Source of the DNA: Pelagibacteraceae bacterium AG-404-P08 | GTDB taxonomy: Bacteria > Pseudomonadota > Alphaproteobacteria > HIMB59 | Assembly: GCA_003216195.1 (NCBI GenBank) | Contig: QCJF01000005.1 | Coordinates: forward strand, 53,298 to 117,297 | Direction of reading: 5' to 3' | Length of the DNA: 64,000 nt | Shown: piece by piece, positions 17,317-25,401 of the stretch | Numbering within the stretch: the first letter of the stretch is position 1 | Layout of the letters: every line of letters starts with the position of its first letter | Made by a program: the position numbers and the translations under genes | Notes under the pieces: model-generated | Databases searched by the model: none | Seen by the model: the letters and a program-made list of their open reading frames with translations, nothing else | Told to the model about the DNA's origin: nothing

Positions 17317-18306
17317 ATGCCTTATTTAAATAAATCTCAAGCCCAAAGCCTCGCCTCTAAAAAGCTAATAAAATCAGGATGTATTAAGGAAAATAGCCTA
17401 GGTATTATTGATGGAATACTTGACGCAGAGTTCAGTGGAATAAAAAGTCATGGTTTTCACTATTTACCCATATATTGCAACCATTTAAGAATAGGTAAGA
17501 TTAACGGCCATGCCTCACCAAAACTGGAGCAAATTTCTAGCTCGTCAATCAAGGTAAATGCAGATAATGGTTTTGCTCACACTGCTATTAATATGGGACT
17601 TAAGCTTTTATGTGAAATGAGTAAAAATGAAGGTATATCATGTATGTCTGTTAACAATTCATATAATTGCGGAGTTCTTGGCTTTCATACCAAAAGAATT
17701 GCAGAGAAAAATTTAATAGGAATAGGTTTCACTAATGCGCCAGCTTCAATTGCTCCTATTGGAAGCATTAAGCCAGTGATAGGAACTAATCCTTATTCAA
17801 TAGCCGCTCCTCAAAATAAAGAGGTTTTAATTATTATTGATCAATCTGCCAGTGTGGTTGCAAAAAGTGAAATTTCTGTAAGAGCAAAACTAGATGAACC
17901 AATTCCTGAGGGATGGGCATTCGATAAAGATGGCAATGTTACAACAAACGCTAAAGATGCTCTTAAAGGGACTATGGCTCCCACCGGAGGATATAAAGGT
18001 TTTGGTGCAGGTTTAATGGTTGAAATATTAGCATCTTGTGTTGCTGGAGGAAATTTAGGGACAAAGGCCTCTTCATTTGCAGGAGAGGATGGAGGTCCTC
18101 CTTCCACAGGTCAATTTTTTATAGCTATAAATCCAAAAAAATTTAACTCAGATTATGATTCATATTTACAAGAACTAGTTAATTCTATCACAACTCAAGA
18201 GGGGTCAAGGCTTCCTGGTTCAAAACGTTTGAGTAAATTTAATGAAAATGTAAAAAAGGATATTTTCATATCTGATGAACTTATGAGTCGGATTGAATTA
18301 ATTTGA
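17317..18306 (+). CDS. Ldh2/malate-sulfolactate type NAD(P)-dependent dehydrogenase
   Basis: The 329-residue protein belongs to the Ldh_2 family (malate/L-lactate/ureidoglycolate/sulfolactate dehydrogenases). Visible are 'SHGFHYLPIYCNHLRIGKI' with the conserved histidine, 'NSYNCGVLGFHTKRIAEK', 'GTNPYSIAAP' and the C-terminal 'GGYKGFGAGLMVEILA'. The length is normal. It is divergent from proX across 136 bases, so the two may share a regulator. The family includes ComC/SlcC sulfolactate dehydrogenases, which would fit the sulfonate hint of the YeiH protein, but malate-type activity is equally compatible. Confidence 0.85.
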   Translation: MPYLNKSQAQSLASKKLIKSGCIKENSLGIIDGILDAEFSGIKSHGFHYLPIYCNHLRIGKINGHASPKLEQISSSSIKVNADNGFAHTAINMGLKLLCEMSKNEGISCMSVNNSYNCGVLGFHTKRIAEKNLIGIGFTNAPASIAPIGSIKPVIGTNPYSIAAPQNKEVLIIIDQSASVVAKSEISVRAKLDEPIPEGWAFDKDGNVTTNAKDALKGTMAPTGGYKGFGAGLMVEILASCVAGGNLGTKASSFAGEDGGPPSTGQFFIAINPKKFNSDYDSYLQELVNSITTQEGSRLPGSKRLSKFNENVKKDIFISDELMSRIELI

Positions 18307-18317
18307 ATTAAATTATT

Positions 18318-18902
18318 TTATTTTTTAGTCACAGCGTATGGTTTAAATGAAGAGTCTGTTTTTTTGTTACCTAAATTAATATTTTTAGCTGGGACGCCAA
18401 CCATTATTCCACCTTTAGGCACGTCTTTTGTAACAACTGCATTTGAACCAATTCGTGCACAACTCTTTATTAAAACAGGACCTAATATCTGTGCACCAGA
18501 TCCTACGATAACATCATCTTCAAGAGTAGGGTGTCTTTTTAAACCAACTTGTTCTGAAGCTTTGATAGCAGGTGATATTCCACCCAATGTCACACCGTGA
18601 TAAATAGTGACATTATTTCCAATTTCAGCAGTCTCTCCAATTACAACACCCATTCCATGATCTATAAAAAAATTCTTCCCTATTTTTGCAGCAGGATGAA
18701 TTTCTATTCCAGTTAAAAATCTTGATAATTGAGAAATCATTCTTCCTAAAATTTTTAAATTAAGCCCCCAAATGAAATTTGCTATTCTGTGAAAAAACAA
18801 CGCTTTAACCCCTGGGTAAGTTAAAATTACGAGCAATAAAGAAGTTGCAGCAGGATCTCTTGCTTTAATAGACTCGATATATTTTTTTAAATTTTCATAC
18901 AT
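18318..18902 (-). CDS. cysE: Serine O-acetyltransferase (short CysE/EpsC type)
   Basis: The 194-residue protein makes O-acetylserine from serine and acetyl-CoA, the first step of cysteine synthesis. The left-handed beta-helix hexapeptide repeats run from about residue 65 to 175 ('[21 protein letters not shown]', 'IYHGVTLGG'). '[20 protein letters not shown]' at residues 16-35 matches the N-terminal helical region of the short plant/Bacillus-like form; the longer E. coli N-terminus is missing. No cysK is adjacent. It is convergent with the Ldh2 gene (11-base gap) without a visible terminator. Confidence 0.9.
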   Translation of the reverse strand: MYENLKKYIESIKARDPAATSLLLVILTYPGVKALFFHRIANFIWGLNLKILGRMISQLSRFLTGIEIHPAAKIGKNFFIDHGMGVVIGETAEIGNNVTIYHGVTLGGISPAIKASEQVGLKRHPTLEDDVIVGSGAQILGPVLIKSCARIGSNAVVTKDVPKGGIMVGVPAKNINLGNKKTDSSFKPYAVTKK

Positions 18903-19002
18903 AAATATTTTATTATAGAAATAAGGCTTATCCTATCAAGATCAAGTCTATAATTAATTATTCGTGTAAATGAACACAATTAATTGTTAAATTGATAGGC
19001 GA

Positions 19003-19428
19003 ATGTTTACAATAGAAAAACCAAAAGAAATTCATCTTAAGAGCTGGAAAGAAATTATAAATGAAAGTGCGTCATCAAATTCTTTTCAATTTGAAGAGGT
19101 TAATTTCAACTTATTTTGGTCGAATATATTTCAAGATGATTATTTCGCATTTGCGGCAAAAAATGCAGACAAATTTATGGGTATTGTTGTTGCAAAAATT
19201 AATGAGACTTATTTTGAGAAGAATATTTTATTAGATGTACTTTACGTTTTGCCAGACTTTAGAAAAATTGGTGTTGCAAGATCTTTAATGAATAAACTAG
19301 AGGAAATAGCTAAAGATCAAAAACTCGACCTTATTATAAATGGTGTAGAAAAAAGTAATTTACTTGCTCAGAAGCTTTTTAAAAATTATACCGTTGTTAA
19401 TAGAACAAGATATTTCAAAAAAGCCTAA
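19003..19428 (+). CDS. GNAT family N-acetyltransferase
   Basis: The 141-residue protein has a GNAT fold: 'LLDVLYVLPDFRKIGVARSLMNKLEEIA' around residues 75-103 carries the acetyl-CoA pyrophosphate loop (R/Q-x-x-G-x-A-like 'RKIGVA'), followed by the C-terminal 'AQKLFKNYTVVNRTRYFKK'. Substrate unknown; small metabolites or protein N-termini are possible. It is divergent from cysE across about 100 bases of AT-rich sequence. The ATG at 19003 is preceded only by a weak purine stretch. Confidence 0.82.
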   Translation: MFTIEKPKEIHLKSWKEIINESASSNSFQFEEVNFNLFWSNIFQDDYFAFAAKNADKFMGIVVAKINETYFEKNILLDVLYVLPDFRKIGVARSLMNKLEEIAKDQKLDLIINGVEKSNLLAQKLFKNYTVVNRTRYFKKA

Positions 19429-19463
19429 TTGATTTTGATTATTTTATATTATATTTAATTATT

Positions 19464-19604
19464 ATGGTTGATCCTAATAAGAATGGCGAAAACTATGACA
19501 AGAAAAATAGGTGGGTATGGATAATTATTATTTTAATTACTTTGAGCTCTGTTTACGTGATGTCAAAGATATTTATTCAGACACCTTGGCAGTATCTGCA
19601 GTAG
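19464..19604 (+). CDS. Possible 46-aa single-pass membrane protein
   Basis: An ATG at 19464 opens a 46-codon frame ending at TAG 19602-19604. The product has a hydrophilic, charged N-terminus (residues 1-16), one strong membrane helix (17-38, tryptophan-flanked 'RWVWIIIILITLSSVYVMS') and a short tail. It lies 35 bases after the GNAT gene on the same strand. Its last 32 bases overlap the end of the convergent SbmA-like gene. The architecture is that of a small inner-membrane protein, but the short length means it could be chance. Confidence 0.45.
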   Translation: MVDPNKNGENYDKKNRWVWIIIILITLSSVYVMSKIFIQTPWQYLQ

Positions 19605-20583
19605 CTTTAAGTCTTCTTTCAAATTCTCTGAGTCTTTTATACACACTCGCTAACTCAATAATCGTTGGCCAGGACTTTAATAAATATTGCATAGATCCTT
19701 CAACTCTTCCAAAAGCACGAATAATTTGTTGCATAACACCAAGAGTGATAATTCCAGCTACAATAGCAGGTGCTAAAAATACATAAGCACTTAAAACATT
19801 AGCTTGTAGGTACGCTATTCTCCCAATATTGAAATATAAGTATCTAATATATGATAAAAAATGAATTTTTCTTACGTCATCAAATAGTTCTTCTATCGTC
19901 TTAGGGCGAACGGTTTCATCATCCTCAGCAATGACTAAAACTTTACGATAAGCCGCTTCTTGTTTTTGTAAATCATATTCTACACCTACAAGGCGTAGAA
20001 TTATTCCAAGAAGAATTAAAAAAACTGTTCCACCAACTGACCAAATTAAAGCACCAACAACTAAACCATACTCCCAATCTCCAAAAAAGAATATTGGAAT
20101 CCCAGCGCTTAAACCTAATAAAATTGGTAAAAATTGAACAATTATCATAACAGACTCTATTAAACTTGTTCCTAATCCCTCCATAATTCTACCAAACTTA
20201 ATGGTGTCTTCTTGCACTCTCTGAGCAGCGCCTTCAATAGTGCGCGCGTAGTTATAAACACTGTGGTACCACTCAACCATTGCAGTTCTCCACCTAAATA
20301 GAAAATGTGCAGTAAAAAAACTTACCAAAACGGCAATTGCAACATATATTCCAGCAAGCGTTATAAAAGAAAGTAAGCCTGCCCAGTATTCTTCAATTGT
20401 AATTGAATTCGGTTCAGCAAGAGCTTTTTGAATCATGTCATAAAAAGTACCAAACCACTCATTGATCCTGACATCAATTTCTACTTGAACCCAAAGACTA
20501 CCCAATATAGCTGCTGAGCCAGCCCACGCCCATAAAAACCATTTTTTTGAGTTAAAAAATCTAAACATTATTTCAATCAACAA
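19573..20583 (-). CDS. SbmA/BacA-like inner-membrane peptide transporter family protein
   Basis: The 336-residue protein has about six membrane helices and the SbmA/BacA core: 'FFTAHFLFRWRTAMVEWYHS', 'RTIEGAAQRVQEDTIKFGRIMEGLG' and 'SYIRYLYFNIGRIAYLQANV'. It lacks an ATPase domain. SbmA and BacA import peptide antibiotics and are needed for envelope lipid modification in alphaproteobacteria. The length is close to BacA but shorter than SbmA (406). A second Met at residue 6 (base 20568), giving 'MFRFFNSKKWFLW', is an equally good start. It shares its 3' end with the small plus-strand frame. Confidence 0.85.
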   Translation of the reverse strand: MLIEIMFRFFNSKKWFLWAWAGSAAILGSLWVQVEIDVRINEWFGTFYDMIQKALAEPNSITIEEYWAGLLSFITLAGIYVAIAVLVSFFTAHFLFRWRTAMVEWYHSVYNYARTIEGAAQRVQEDTIKFGRIMEGLGTSLIESVMIIVQFLPILLGLSAGIPIFFFGDWEYGLVVGALIWSVGGTVFLILLGIILRLVGVEYDLQKQEAAYRKVLVIAEDDETVRPKTIEELFDDVRKIHFLSYIRYLYFNIGRIAYLQANVLSAYVFLAPAIVAGIITLGVMQQIIRAFGRVEGSMQYLLKSWPTIIELASVYKRLREFERRLKATADTAKVSE

Positions 20584-20671
20584 TATGCGAAAAATTATAG
20601 TTTTTGAAGACTTAAAAGTGCTTCAATACGCTTAATTTATTTAAATCCTCCTATACCTATATAATGAGTTA

Positions 20672-21148
20672 ATGCCAAGTATTAAGGATATTAAAAAAAT
20701 TAGGCTTAATGACGAATATATATCTTTTGGTCCAGAGTCTATTGTAAGCGAAATAGCAGATAGTATGGATATTAAAAATATAGGTGCCGTTCCTATACTG
20801 AATGAACAAAAAACATTACTTGGTGTTGTTTCAGAAAGAGACATAGTCAGAAAATGTGTCAAAGACGGTAGAGATCCAGATTTGGTCACAGCATCAGATA
20901 TTATGACATCAGAAATTATAACTGTAGATTTAAAAACCTCCTCAGAAATTGCAATAAAAATTATGGGGGAAAATAACATAAGGCACCTACCAGTAGTAGA
21001 TGATCAAAATAAATTAATAAATTTTATTTCTCATAGAGACCTTATAAGTTCTGTTAGAGATAGCACAAAATTAAATATAATTTTAATTACATTTATATGT
21101 ATGATTATTCCAATAGTATTTCTTGTTAAGTCATTTGGCTGGATATGA
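20672..21148 (+). CDS. CBS-domain pair protein with C-terminal membrane helix
   Basis: The 158-residue protein has two CBS motifs: residues about 18-70 ending 'LLGVVSERDIVRKC', and about 78-128 ending 'LINFISHRDLISSV'. A single hydrophobic helix follows (residues 135-154), then a short end 'KSFGWI'. CBS pairs bind adenosine nucleotides; the tail anchor would tether the sensor to the membrane. The stop overlaps the ATG of the rmlA-like gene (ATGA), so the two are coupled. Partner and effector are unknown. Confidence 0.82.
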   Translation: MPSIKDIKKIRLNDEYISFGPESIVSEIADSMDIKNIGAVPILNEQKTLLGVVSERDIVRKCVKDGRDPDLVTASDIMTSEIITVDLKTSSEIAIKIMGENNIRHLPVVDDQNKLINFISHRDLISSVRDSTKLNIILITFICMIIPIVFLVKSFGWI

Positions 21149-22026
21149 AAACTAAAGGTATTATTCTTGCTGCTGGTAAGGGTACAAGATTAATGCCCGC
21201 AACTATACCTTCATCAAAACCTTTATTACCTCTTTATGATAAACCCATGATTTATTACCCAATTGAAACTTTAGTAAGATTAGGAATTAACGATATATTA
21301 TTTATTGTCAAAGAGGACGACCTTTCAATATTCAAAAAAACATTTGGAACAGGTTCAGAGGTTGGTCTAAATTTTTCGTATGAAATCCAAAAAATTCAAA
21401 GGGGGATTGCAGATGCTTACTTTATTGCTGAAAATTATTTAGATGGCAGTCCATCAGTTTTAGCTTTAAGCGACAATGTTTTTCTTGGAAAAAATTATCT
21501 TGATTATGCAAACTCTGCTCTTCTGAAGATGCAAGAGAACGGTGGATGTGTATTTGGATTGCCAGTTCCAGATCCAGAAAAATTTGGTGTTATTGAATTG
21601 GATAACAATAAAAATATTGTTGGTATCGAGGAAAAACCCTCAAAGCCAAAAAGTAATTTGATCATTCCTGGTTTATATTTTTTTGACTCTGAGGCTTCAA
21701 AATTTGCAAAAACTCTCAAACCATCAAACAGAGGTGAATTAGAAATAACTGATTTAATTAAAATATATTTATCAGAAAAAAAACTTGCTTTAGAAATTCT
21801 AGATGAGTCAATTGTTTGGCACGATACTGGAAATGCAAATGCTCTACTAGAGGCAGCGCATAAAGTAAAATTATATGAGCAAAATAATAATGTTAAAATT
21901 GGCTCTTATGAAATAGCCTCGTACGAACAAGGATTTATAAACAAAAGCAATCTAAATGATATTGCAGAAAAATTAATTAAATCTGATTACGGACAATTTA
22001 TCAAAAAATATCTAACTAAGGATTAA
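21145..22026 (+). CDS. rmlA: Glucose-1-phosphate thymidylyltransferase-like nucleotidyltransferase
   Basis: The 293-residue enzyme shows the sugar-nucleotide pyrophosphorylase motif 'GIILAAGKGTRLMPAT', the metal/substrate segment 'SKPLLPLYDKPMIYYPIETL' and 'ALSDNVFLGKN'. These are closest to RmlA, which makes dTDP-glucose from dTTP and glucose-1-phosphate. 'IVWHDTGNANALLEAA' near residue 223 is the family's C-terminal signature. The rmlB, rmlC and rmlD genes are not adjacent, although an RmlD-like reductase occurs in the sugar locus at 54.8 kb. A related UTP-using enzyme cannot be fully excluded. Confidence 0.85.
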   Translation: MKTKGIILAAGKGTRLMPATIPSSKPLLPLYDKPMIYYPIETLVRLGINDILFIVKEDDLSIFKKTFGTGSEVGLNFSYEIQKIQRGIADAYFIAENYLDGSPSVLALSDNVFLGKNYLDYANSALLKMQENGGCVFGLPVPDPEKFGVIELDNNKNIVGIEEKPSKPKSNLIIPGLYFFDSEASKFAKTLKPSNRGELEITDLIKIYLSEKKLALEILDESIVWHDTGNANALLEAAHKVKLYEQNNNVKIGSYEIASYEQGFINKSNLNDIAEKLIKSDYGQFIKKYLTKD

Positions 22027-22028
22027 TC

Positions 22029-23456
22029 TTAATTCCATTTTGCTGACTCATTATTTAAGAACGTTATAACTTTTTGTTTAAACTGGATTTTTTCATCTTC
22101 ATCTTTAATCATTTTATCAAGGTCGGTCTCTAAACTAGAGAGAATTTTATTTTTAGAATTCCATTTAGATTTATCATCATCATTAAAACGCTCTTTAATT
22201 TCAAATTCATAATTTCTTTTGTCATTTTCAGGCAGAGTGTGGGGGGCTATTTCATATAAAATTCGCACAGCTATTTCTTTATATCGGTCATCTTTGAATT
22301 GTTTTGCAATTTCATATTTCTTATCGTTCGGTGCAATATGAAAATCAATCATTAATTTTTTATCTTGATGCGATGGGAAACTCTCAAATATTCTATCTTC
22401 AACATTAAATGGTTCAGGCCATTCTTTTTGATTTGAGAGGTGAAGTTTAATCAGACGAGAGCAAAATTCCTCATTTTTTTTAATAAAATTTGCTCTTTTT
22501 CTGATTTCATCTACTCCTATTTCAGCATATTTATTATCTTTGAATGAATAACTTTCATTCAAAAGTGTTTTTGACTTTGACCCATCAAAAACTTCACAAA
22601 TTCTTTTAGCCCCATCATTCATTTTCTTAATTAAATCTTTATCTTCTAATTTTATGATTTTAACCGGATCAAAAAGCAAATTATAAACTAAATAGTGATG
22701 ATTTCTTGATGGAATGCCTCCAATTAAAGTTTGAGCTTTGATTGTGGGTCTTCTTCCCCAAAAAGTCGTGTTTGTAAAAACTAAATTATCTAGCATGAAT
22801 CTCTTAGGAGTGTCTCTATGTCGAAATTCATATGCAGAGTTCCAAATCTTTCGACACCTTATATTTAATATCTTATTAAGTTCCAATGTAATTAAGCTAT
22901 CAAAAACAGCATCATGAGGACCTGCATCATAATTTATTGATATATTATTTAGTTTAGAAATTTCATCTAATTTAAGTATCGGATACCCTTGATCATCAGT
23001 ATTAAATTTAATATGTTCAGGGCTATAAACTGAAACTAACCTTAATATATCAAAAACATCCATACGTACATTATTGTTAGTCACAGTCATATAAATTTCA
23101 GGTAATAAGTTTTGATAAAGTGCCTGTCGTAAAAAGGGTTCATCAAAATTTATATTATTGAAACCTACAAAAATAGCTGATGAGGATGACCATTGTTGAA
23201 ATGTTTCATACAATTGAGCACTAGCTTCATAATAATTTGGGTAATTATTTTGTATTAAACTAGTTGGATCTACCCCAGTTGTTATTAAAGCACCTGGCTC
23301 GAACCATTTTCCCTCTCTTAATTTACTATGTATTTCTAATTTGTCTTTAACTTCAAATTTATTATTAGTTAACACAGCACCAACTTGTGTTATTTGATTA
23401 AATTTATCATTACGACCTGTTGTTTCGAGATCCCAGAAAATATAATGATCACTCAT
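22029..23456 (-). CDS. sbcB: Exodeoxyribonuclease I
   Basis: The 475-residue enzyme digests single-stranded DNA 3' to 5' in repair and recombination. The DEDDh exonuclease sites are visible: Asp9-x-Glu11 ('FWDLETTGRND'), 'FVGFNNINFDEPFLRQALYQ' and 'GPHDAVFDSL' with the histidine and last aspartate. The SH3-like and helical C-terminal domains follow ('TPKRFMLDNLVFTN'). The length equals the E. coli protein. The gene is on the minus strand downstream of the small RNA candidate, convergent with rmlA. Confidence 0.93.
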   Translation of the reverse strand: MSDHYIFWDLETTGRNDKFNQITQVGAVLTNNKFEVKDKLEIHSKLREGKWFEPGALITTGVDPTSLIQNNYPNYYEASAQLYETFQQWSSSSAIFVGFNNINFDEPFLRQALYQNLLPEIYMTVTNNNVRMDVFDILRLVSVYSPEHIKFNTDDQGYPILKLDEISKLNNISINYDAGPHDAVFDSLITLELNKILNIRCRKIWNSAYEFRHRDTPKRFMLDNLVFTNTTFWGRRPTIKAQTLIGGIPSRNHHYLVYNLLFDPVKIIKLEDKDLIKKMNDGAKRICEVFDGSKSKTLLNESYSFKDNKYAEIGVDEIRKRANFIKKNEEFCSRLIKLHLSNQKEWPEPFNVEDRIFESFPSHQDKKLMIDFHIAPNDKKYEIAKQFKDDRYKEIAVRILYEIAPHTLPENDKRNYEFEIKERFNDDDKSKWNSKNKILSSLETDLDKMIKDEDEKIQFKQKVITFLNNESAKWN

Positions 23457-23524
23457 ATTAAAAAATTATATCAAATAAATATTATAATAAAGTTTAAGTT
23501 TAATTTGTAATTTTGAGAGATTAT

Positions 23525-23583
23525 AAAAACTAGCCCCGGAGGAATAAGTAAGGATAGGAATAAGGATGGAGCTAGTTTTTGAT
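23525..23583 (-). ncRNA. Candidate small RNA with a G-free anti-Shine-Dalgarno loop
   Basis: On the minus strand AAAAACTAGC (23580-23571) pairs with GCTAGTTTTT (23534-23525); three further pairs (U-G, C-G, C-G) extend the stem to 13. The 30-nt loop contains only A, C and U. It repeats AUCCUUA twice and UUAUUCC twice, ending in UUCCUCC, all complementary to Shine-Dalgarno sequences. The right arm ends in a U tract, so the same hairpin can terminate transcription. A good promoter lies just upstream, giving an RNA of about 60 nt. Alphaproteobacterial sRNAs with CCUCC loops are known; this one is inferred from sequence only. Confidence 0.6.
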
Positions 23584-23589
23584 TGTTGC

Positions 23590-23617
23590 TTTATACTAAT
23601 TTTTTTTCTAAAGTCAA
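23590..23617 (-). promoter_or_regulatory. Sigma-70 promoter for the small RNA candidate
   Basis: On the minus strand TTGACT (23617-23612) and TATAAA (23595-23590) are separated by 16 bases. This predicts a start near 23583, three bases before the left arm of the hairpin. Confidence 0.65.
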
Positions 23618-23634
23618 ATTGCAGATAATAGAAC

Positions 23635-23661
23635 TTAGCTGTGCAAAATTTGCACAGCTAA
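23635..23661. promoter_or_regulatory. 27-bp perfect palindrome, possible operator
   Basis: TTAGCTGTGCAAA (23635-23647) and its exact reverse complement (23649-23661) flank a single A. There is no T tract on either side, so a terminator is unlikely. The centre is about 65 bases upstream of the predicted start of the small RNA, a usual position for an activator site. It also lies 12 bases after the stop of the 52-residue gene. Confidence 0.6.
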
Positions 23662-23672
23662 ATGTATTGAAT

Positions 23673-23831
23673 TTATTGATTTTTAAATAATTTTTTAATT
23701 TTCTTGTAATAAATTAGTGAACATTTGGCATCACAAAAAAATACTTTTTTTGGAATATCATAAAACTTAGGATCAGCCCAATATAAAGGCTCCTCAATCT
23801 TTTTTTTACATACTTCACAACTATGATTCAT
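23673..23831 (-). CDS. 52-aa zinc-ribbon-like protein
   Basis: An ATG at 23831 opens a 52-codon frame. The product has CxxC at residues 5-8 and CxxxC at residues 33-37, a spacing suited to one zinc ion, and a lysine-rich C-terminus ('YYKKIKKLFKN'). Between them 'EEPLYWADPKFYDIPKKVFF' is hydrophobic and aromatic, as in small treble-clef or ribbon proteins. It starts nine bases after the stop of the phosphatase gene on the same strand, so the two are probably co-transcribed. Function unknown. Confidence 0.65.
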   Translation of the reverse strand: MNHSCEVCKKKIEEPLYWADPKFYDIPKKVFFCDAKCSLIYYKKIKKLFKNQ

Positions 23832-23840
23832 TTAATTATC

Positions 23841-24347
23841 CTAAAAATTTAACTCTACTATTCTACTTTCTTCTATTGGCTCAGGGTCGAAGTATGGAAC
23901 TGACCCATATAGTCTGTTATCTAAACCCAATATTTCATCATAATATCTCATCATAATCTTATTAGGGCTGGCGTGTGGTGCGATTTCTTTTAAGTTTTCA
24001 ATTATAAGCTCAATATTTTCAGGGGAGTATTTTGCCGCTATGCCTAAACTTGTTGCAGTAGATCGACTTATACCCATATGACAATGGACTAAAATAGGTT
24101 TAGTTTTATCCCAATCATCTGTGAAATCTAATAATTCTTGAGTATGATGTTTTTCAGGTAATATAAATCCCTCTCTTGGCTCAGAAATATCATCAATTAA
24201 CATTTTCAAGTGTCTATTTTTATCCATACCTGATGGGGTTTCAGGCTCAAAATTTTTATTAATAATAGTAAGCATTTTATCTGGGCTAAATTTATCAACA
24301 CACTCTTGGATATCTGCTAATCCACAAATAATTATTTTTTTTTGCAT
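23841..24347 (-). CDS. Protein tyrosine/dual-specificity phosphatase-like protein
   Basis: The 168-residue protein carries the phosphatase P-loop C-x5-R: Cys89 to Arg95 in 'VHCHMGISRSTA', after 'TKPILV'. A likely general acid is in 'DDISEPREG' (residues 52-60). It lacks a signal peptide, so it acts in the cytoplasm. Closely similar alphaproteobacterial proteins are annotated as tyrosine phosphatase family with unknown targets. The C-terminal acidic tail 'FDPEPIEESRIVE' is unusual. It heads the minus-strand unit with the small zinc protein. Confidence 0.82.
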   Translation of the reverse strand: MQKKIIICGLADIQECVDKFSPDKMLTIINKNFEPETPSGMDKNRHLKMLIDDISEPREGFILPEKHHTQELLDFTDDWDKTKPILVHCHMGISRSTATSLGIAAKYSPENIELIIENLKEIAPHASPNKIMMRYYDEILGLDNRLYGSVPYFDPEPIEESRIVELNF

Positions 24348-24403
24348 AAGAACTTCAATTAATATATAGCTTAAATAATCGTTAAGAAAGAATATTTATT
24401 TTC

Positions 24404-25363
24404 ATGGTATCTCAATTAGATAGTCTTAAAAAATTTTCATCAGTTGTTGCAGACACAGGAGATATTGACAGTATTCAAAAATTTAACCCAGATGACTGTA
24501 CTACCAATCCATCTCTAATATTTAAAGCTGTTCAATCAAACAAATACAAAAAACTAGTTGATGAAGTAATAAGTAATTCAAAAAGTAGAAAGTTTTCTCA
24601 AACTGACGATCAAGTTAATTACATTGCTGATCAACTAACTATTTCTTTTGGTATAGAATTAACCAAAATTGTGCCAGGGTATGTTTCTACCGAGGTCGAC
24701 TCTGATTTATCATTTAATACTGAAGCTACTGTTGAAAAGGCAAAGCAAATAATCAATAGCTATGAGCAATCAGGCGTACCCAAGAATAGAATATTAATTA
24801 AAATTGCAGGCACATGGGAAGGAATACAAGCAGTAAAAAAATTAGAGGCAGAGGGAATATCTTGTAATTGCACACTCATTTTTTCTTTAACACAAGCAAT
24901 AGCTTGTGCTGAAGCAGGAGCATTTTTAATTTCACCATTTGTGGGAAGGATACTTGATTGGTTTAAATCAAATACACAAAAAGATTATGACTCATCAAAT
25001 GATCCAGGTGTTGAGAGTGTAGAGAAGATCTTTAATTATTTTAAAAAATTTAATTATAACACTATTGTTATGGCAGCATCATTTAGAAATAAGGATGAAA
25101 TAATTAATTTAGCTGGATGTGATAAATTAACAATCAGCCCAACTCTTTTAGAAGAGTTAAGCAAAAATGAAGATGAAATTAAACTTAAATTATCAAAAGA
25201 AAAGTCATCTTCATTGGATATTGAGAGAATTAATGTGAATGAGAGCTCATTTCGTTGGCATTTAAATGAAAATCAGATGGCATCTTTTAAACTAGCTGAG
25301 GGTATTAGATTATTTAATAAGGATTTATTGAAACTAAAAGAATTGATTAGAGGCCAATTATAA
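24404..25363 (+). CDS. tal: Transaldolase B
   Basis: The 319-residue enzyme moves a dihydroxyacetone unit between sugar phosphates in the non-oxidative pentose phosphate pathway. 'DCTTNPSLI' near residue 31 and the Schiff-base lysine Lys133 in 'ILIKIAGTWEGIQA' are typical of the long TalB form. 'MAASFRNKDEI' and 'LTISPTLLEEL' near the C-terminus also match. It provides and consumes sedoheptulose-7-phosphate, which is the precursor used by the GmhA-like isomerase at 48.8 kb. It is divergent from the phosphatase. Confidence 0.95.
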   Translation: MVSQLDSLKKFSSVVADTGDIDSIQKFNPDDCTTNPSLIFKAVQSNKYKKLVDEVISNSKSRKFSQTDDQVNYIADQLTISFGIELTKIVPGYVSTEVDSDLSFNTEATVEKAKQIINSYEQSGVPKNRILIKIAGTWEGIQAVKKLEAEGISCNCTLIFSLTQAIACAEAGAFLISPFVGRILDWFKSNTQKDYDSSNDPGVESVEKIFNYFKKFNYNTIVMAASFRNKDEIINLAGCDKLTISPTLLEELSKNEDEIKLKLSKEKSSSLDIERINVNESSFRWHLNENQMASFKLAEGIRLFNKDLLKLKELIRGQL

Positions 25364-25401
25364 TTATTGCACAAATCACTCCAAAATTATAAATAATTAA
25401 T

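Noticed and set aside
18952-18985. Inverted AATTAATT...GTGT-AAATGA-ACAC-AATTAATT between cysE and the GNAT gene
   Set aside because: The arms are AT-only apart from four pairs and the symmetry is broken by an insertion; it may arise by chance in such sequence.
23635-23661. The 27-bp palindrome as a terminator
   Set aside because: There is no T tract after the stem on either strand, so an operator or structured RNA explains it better.
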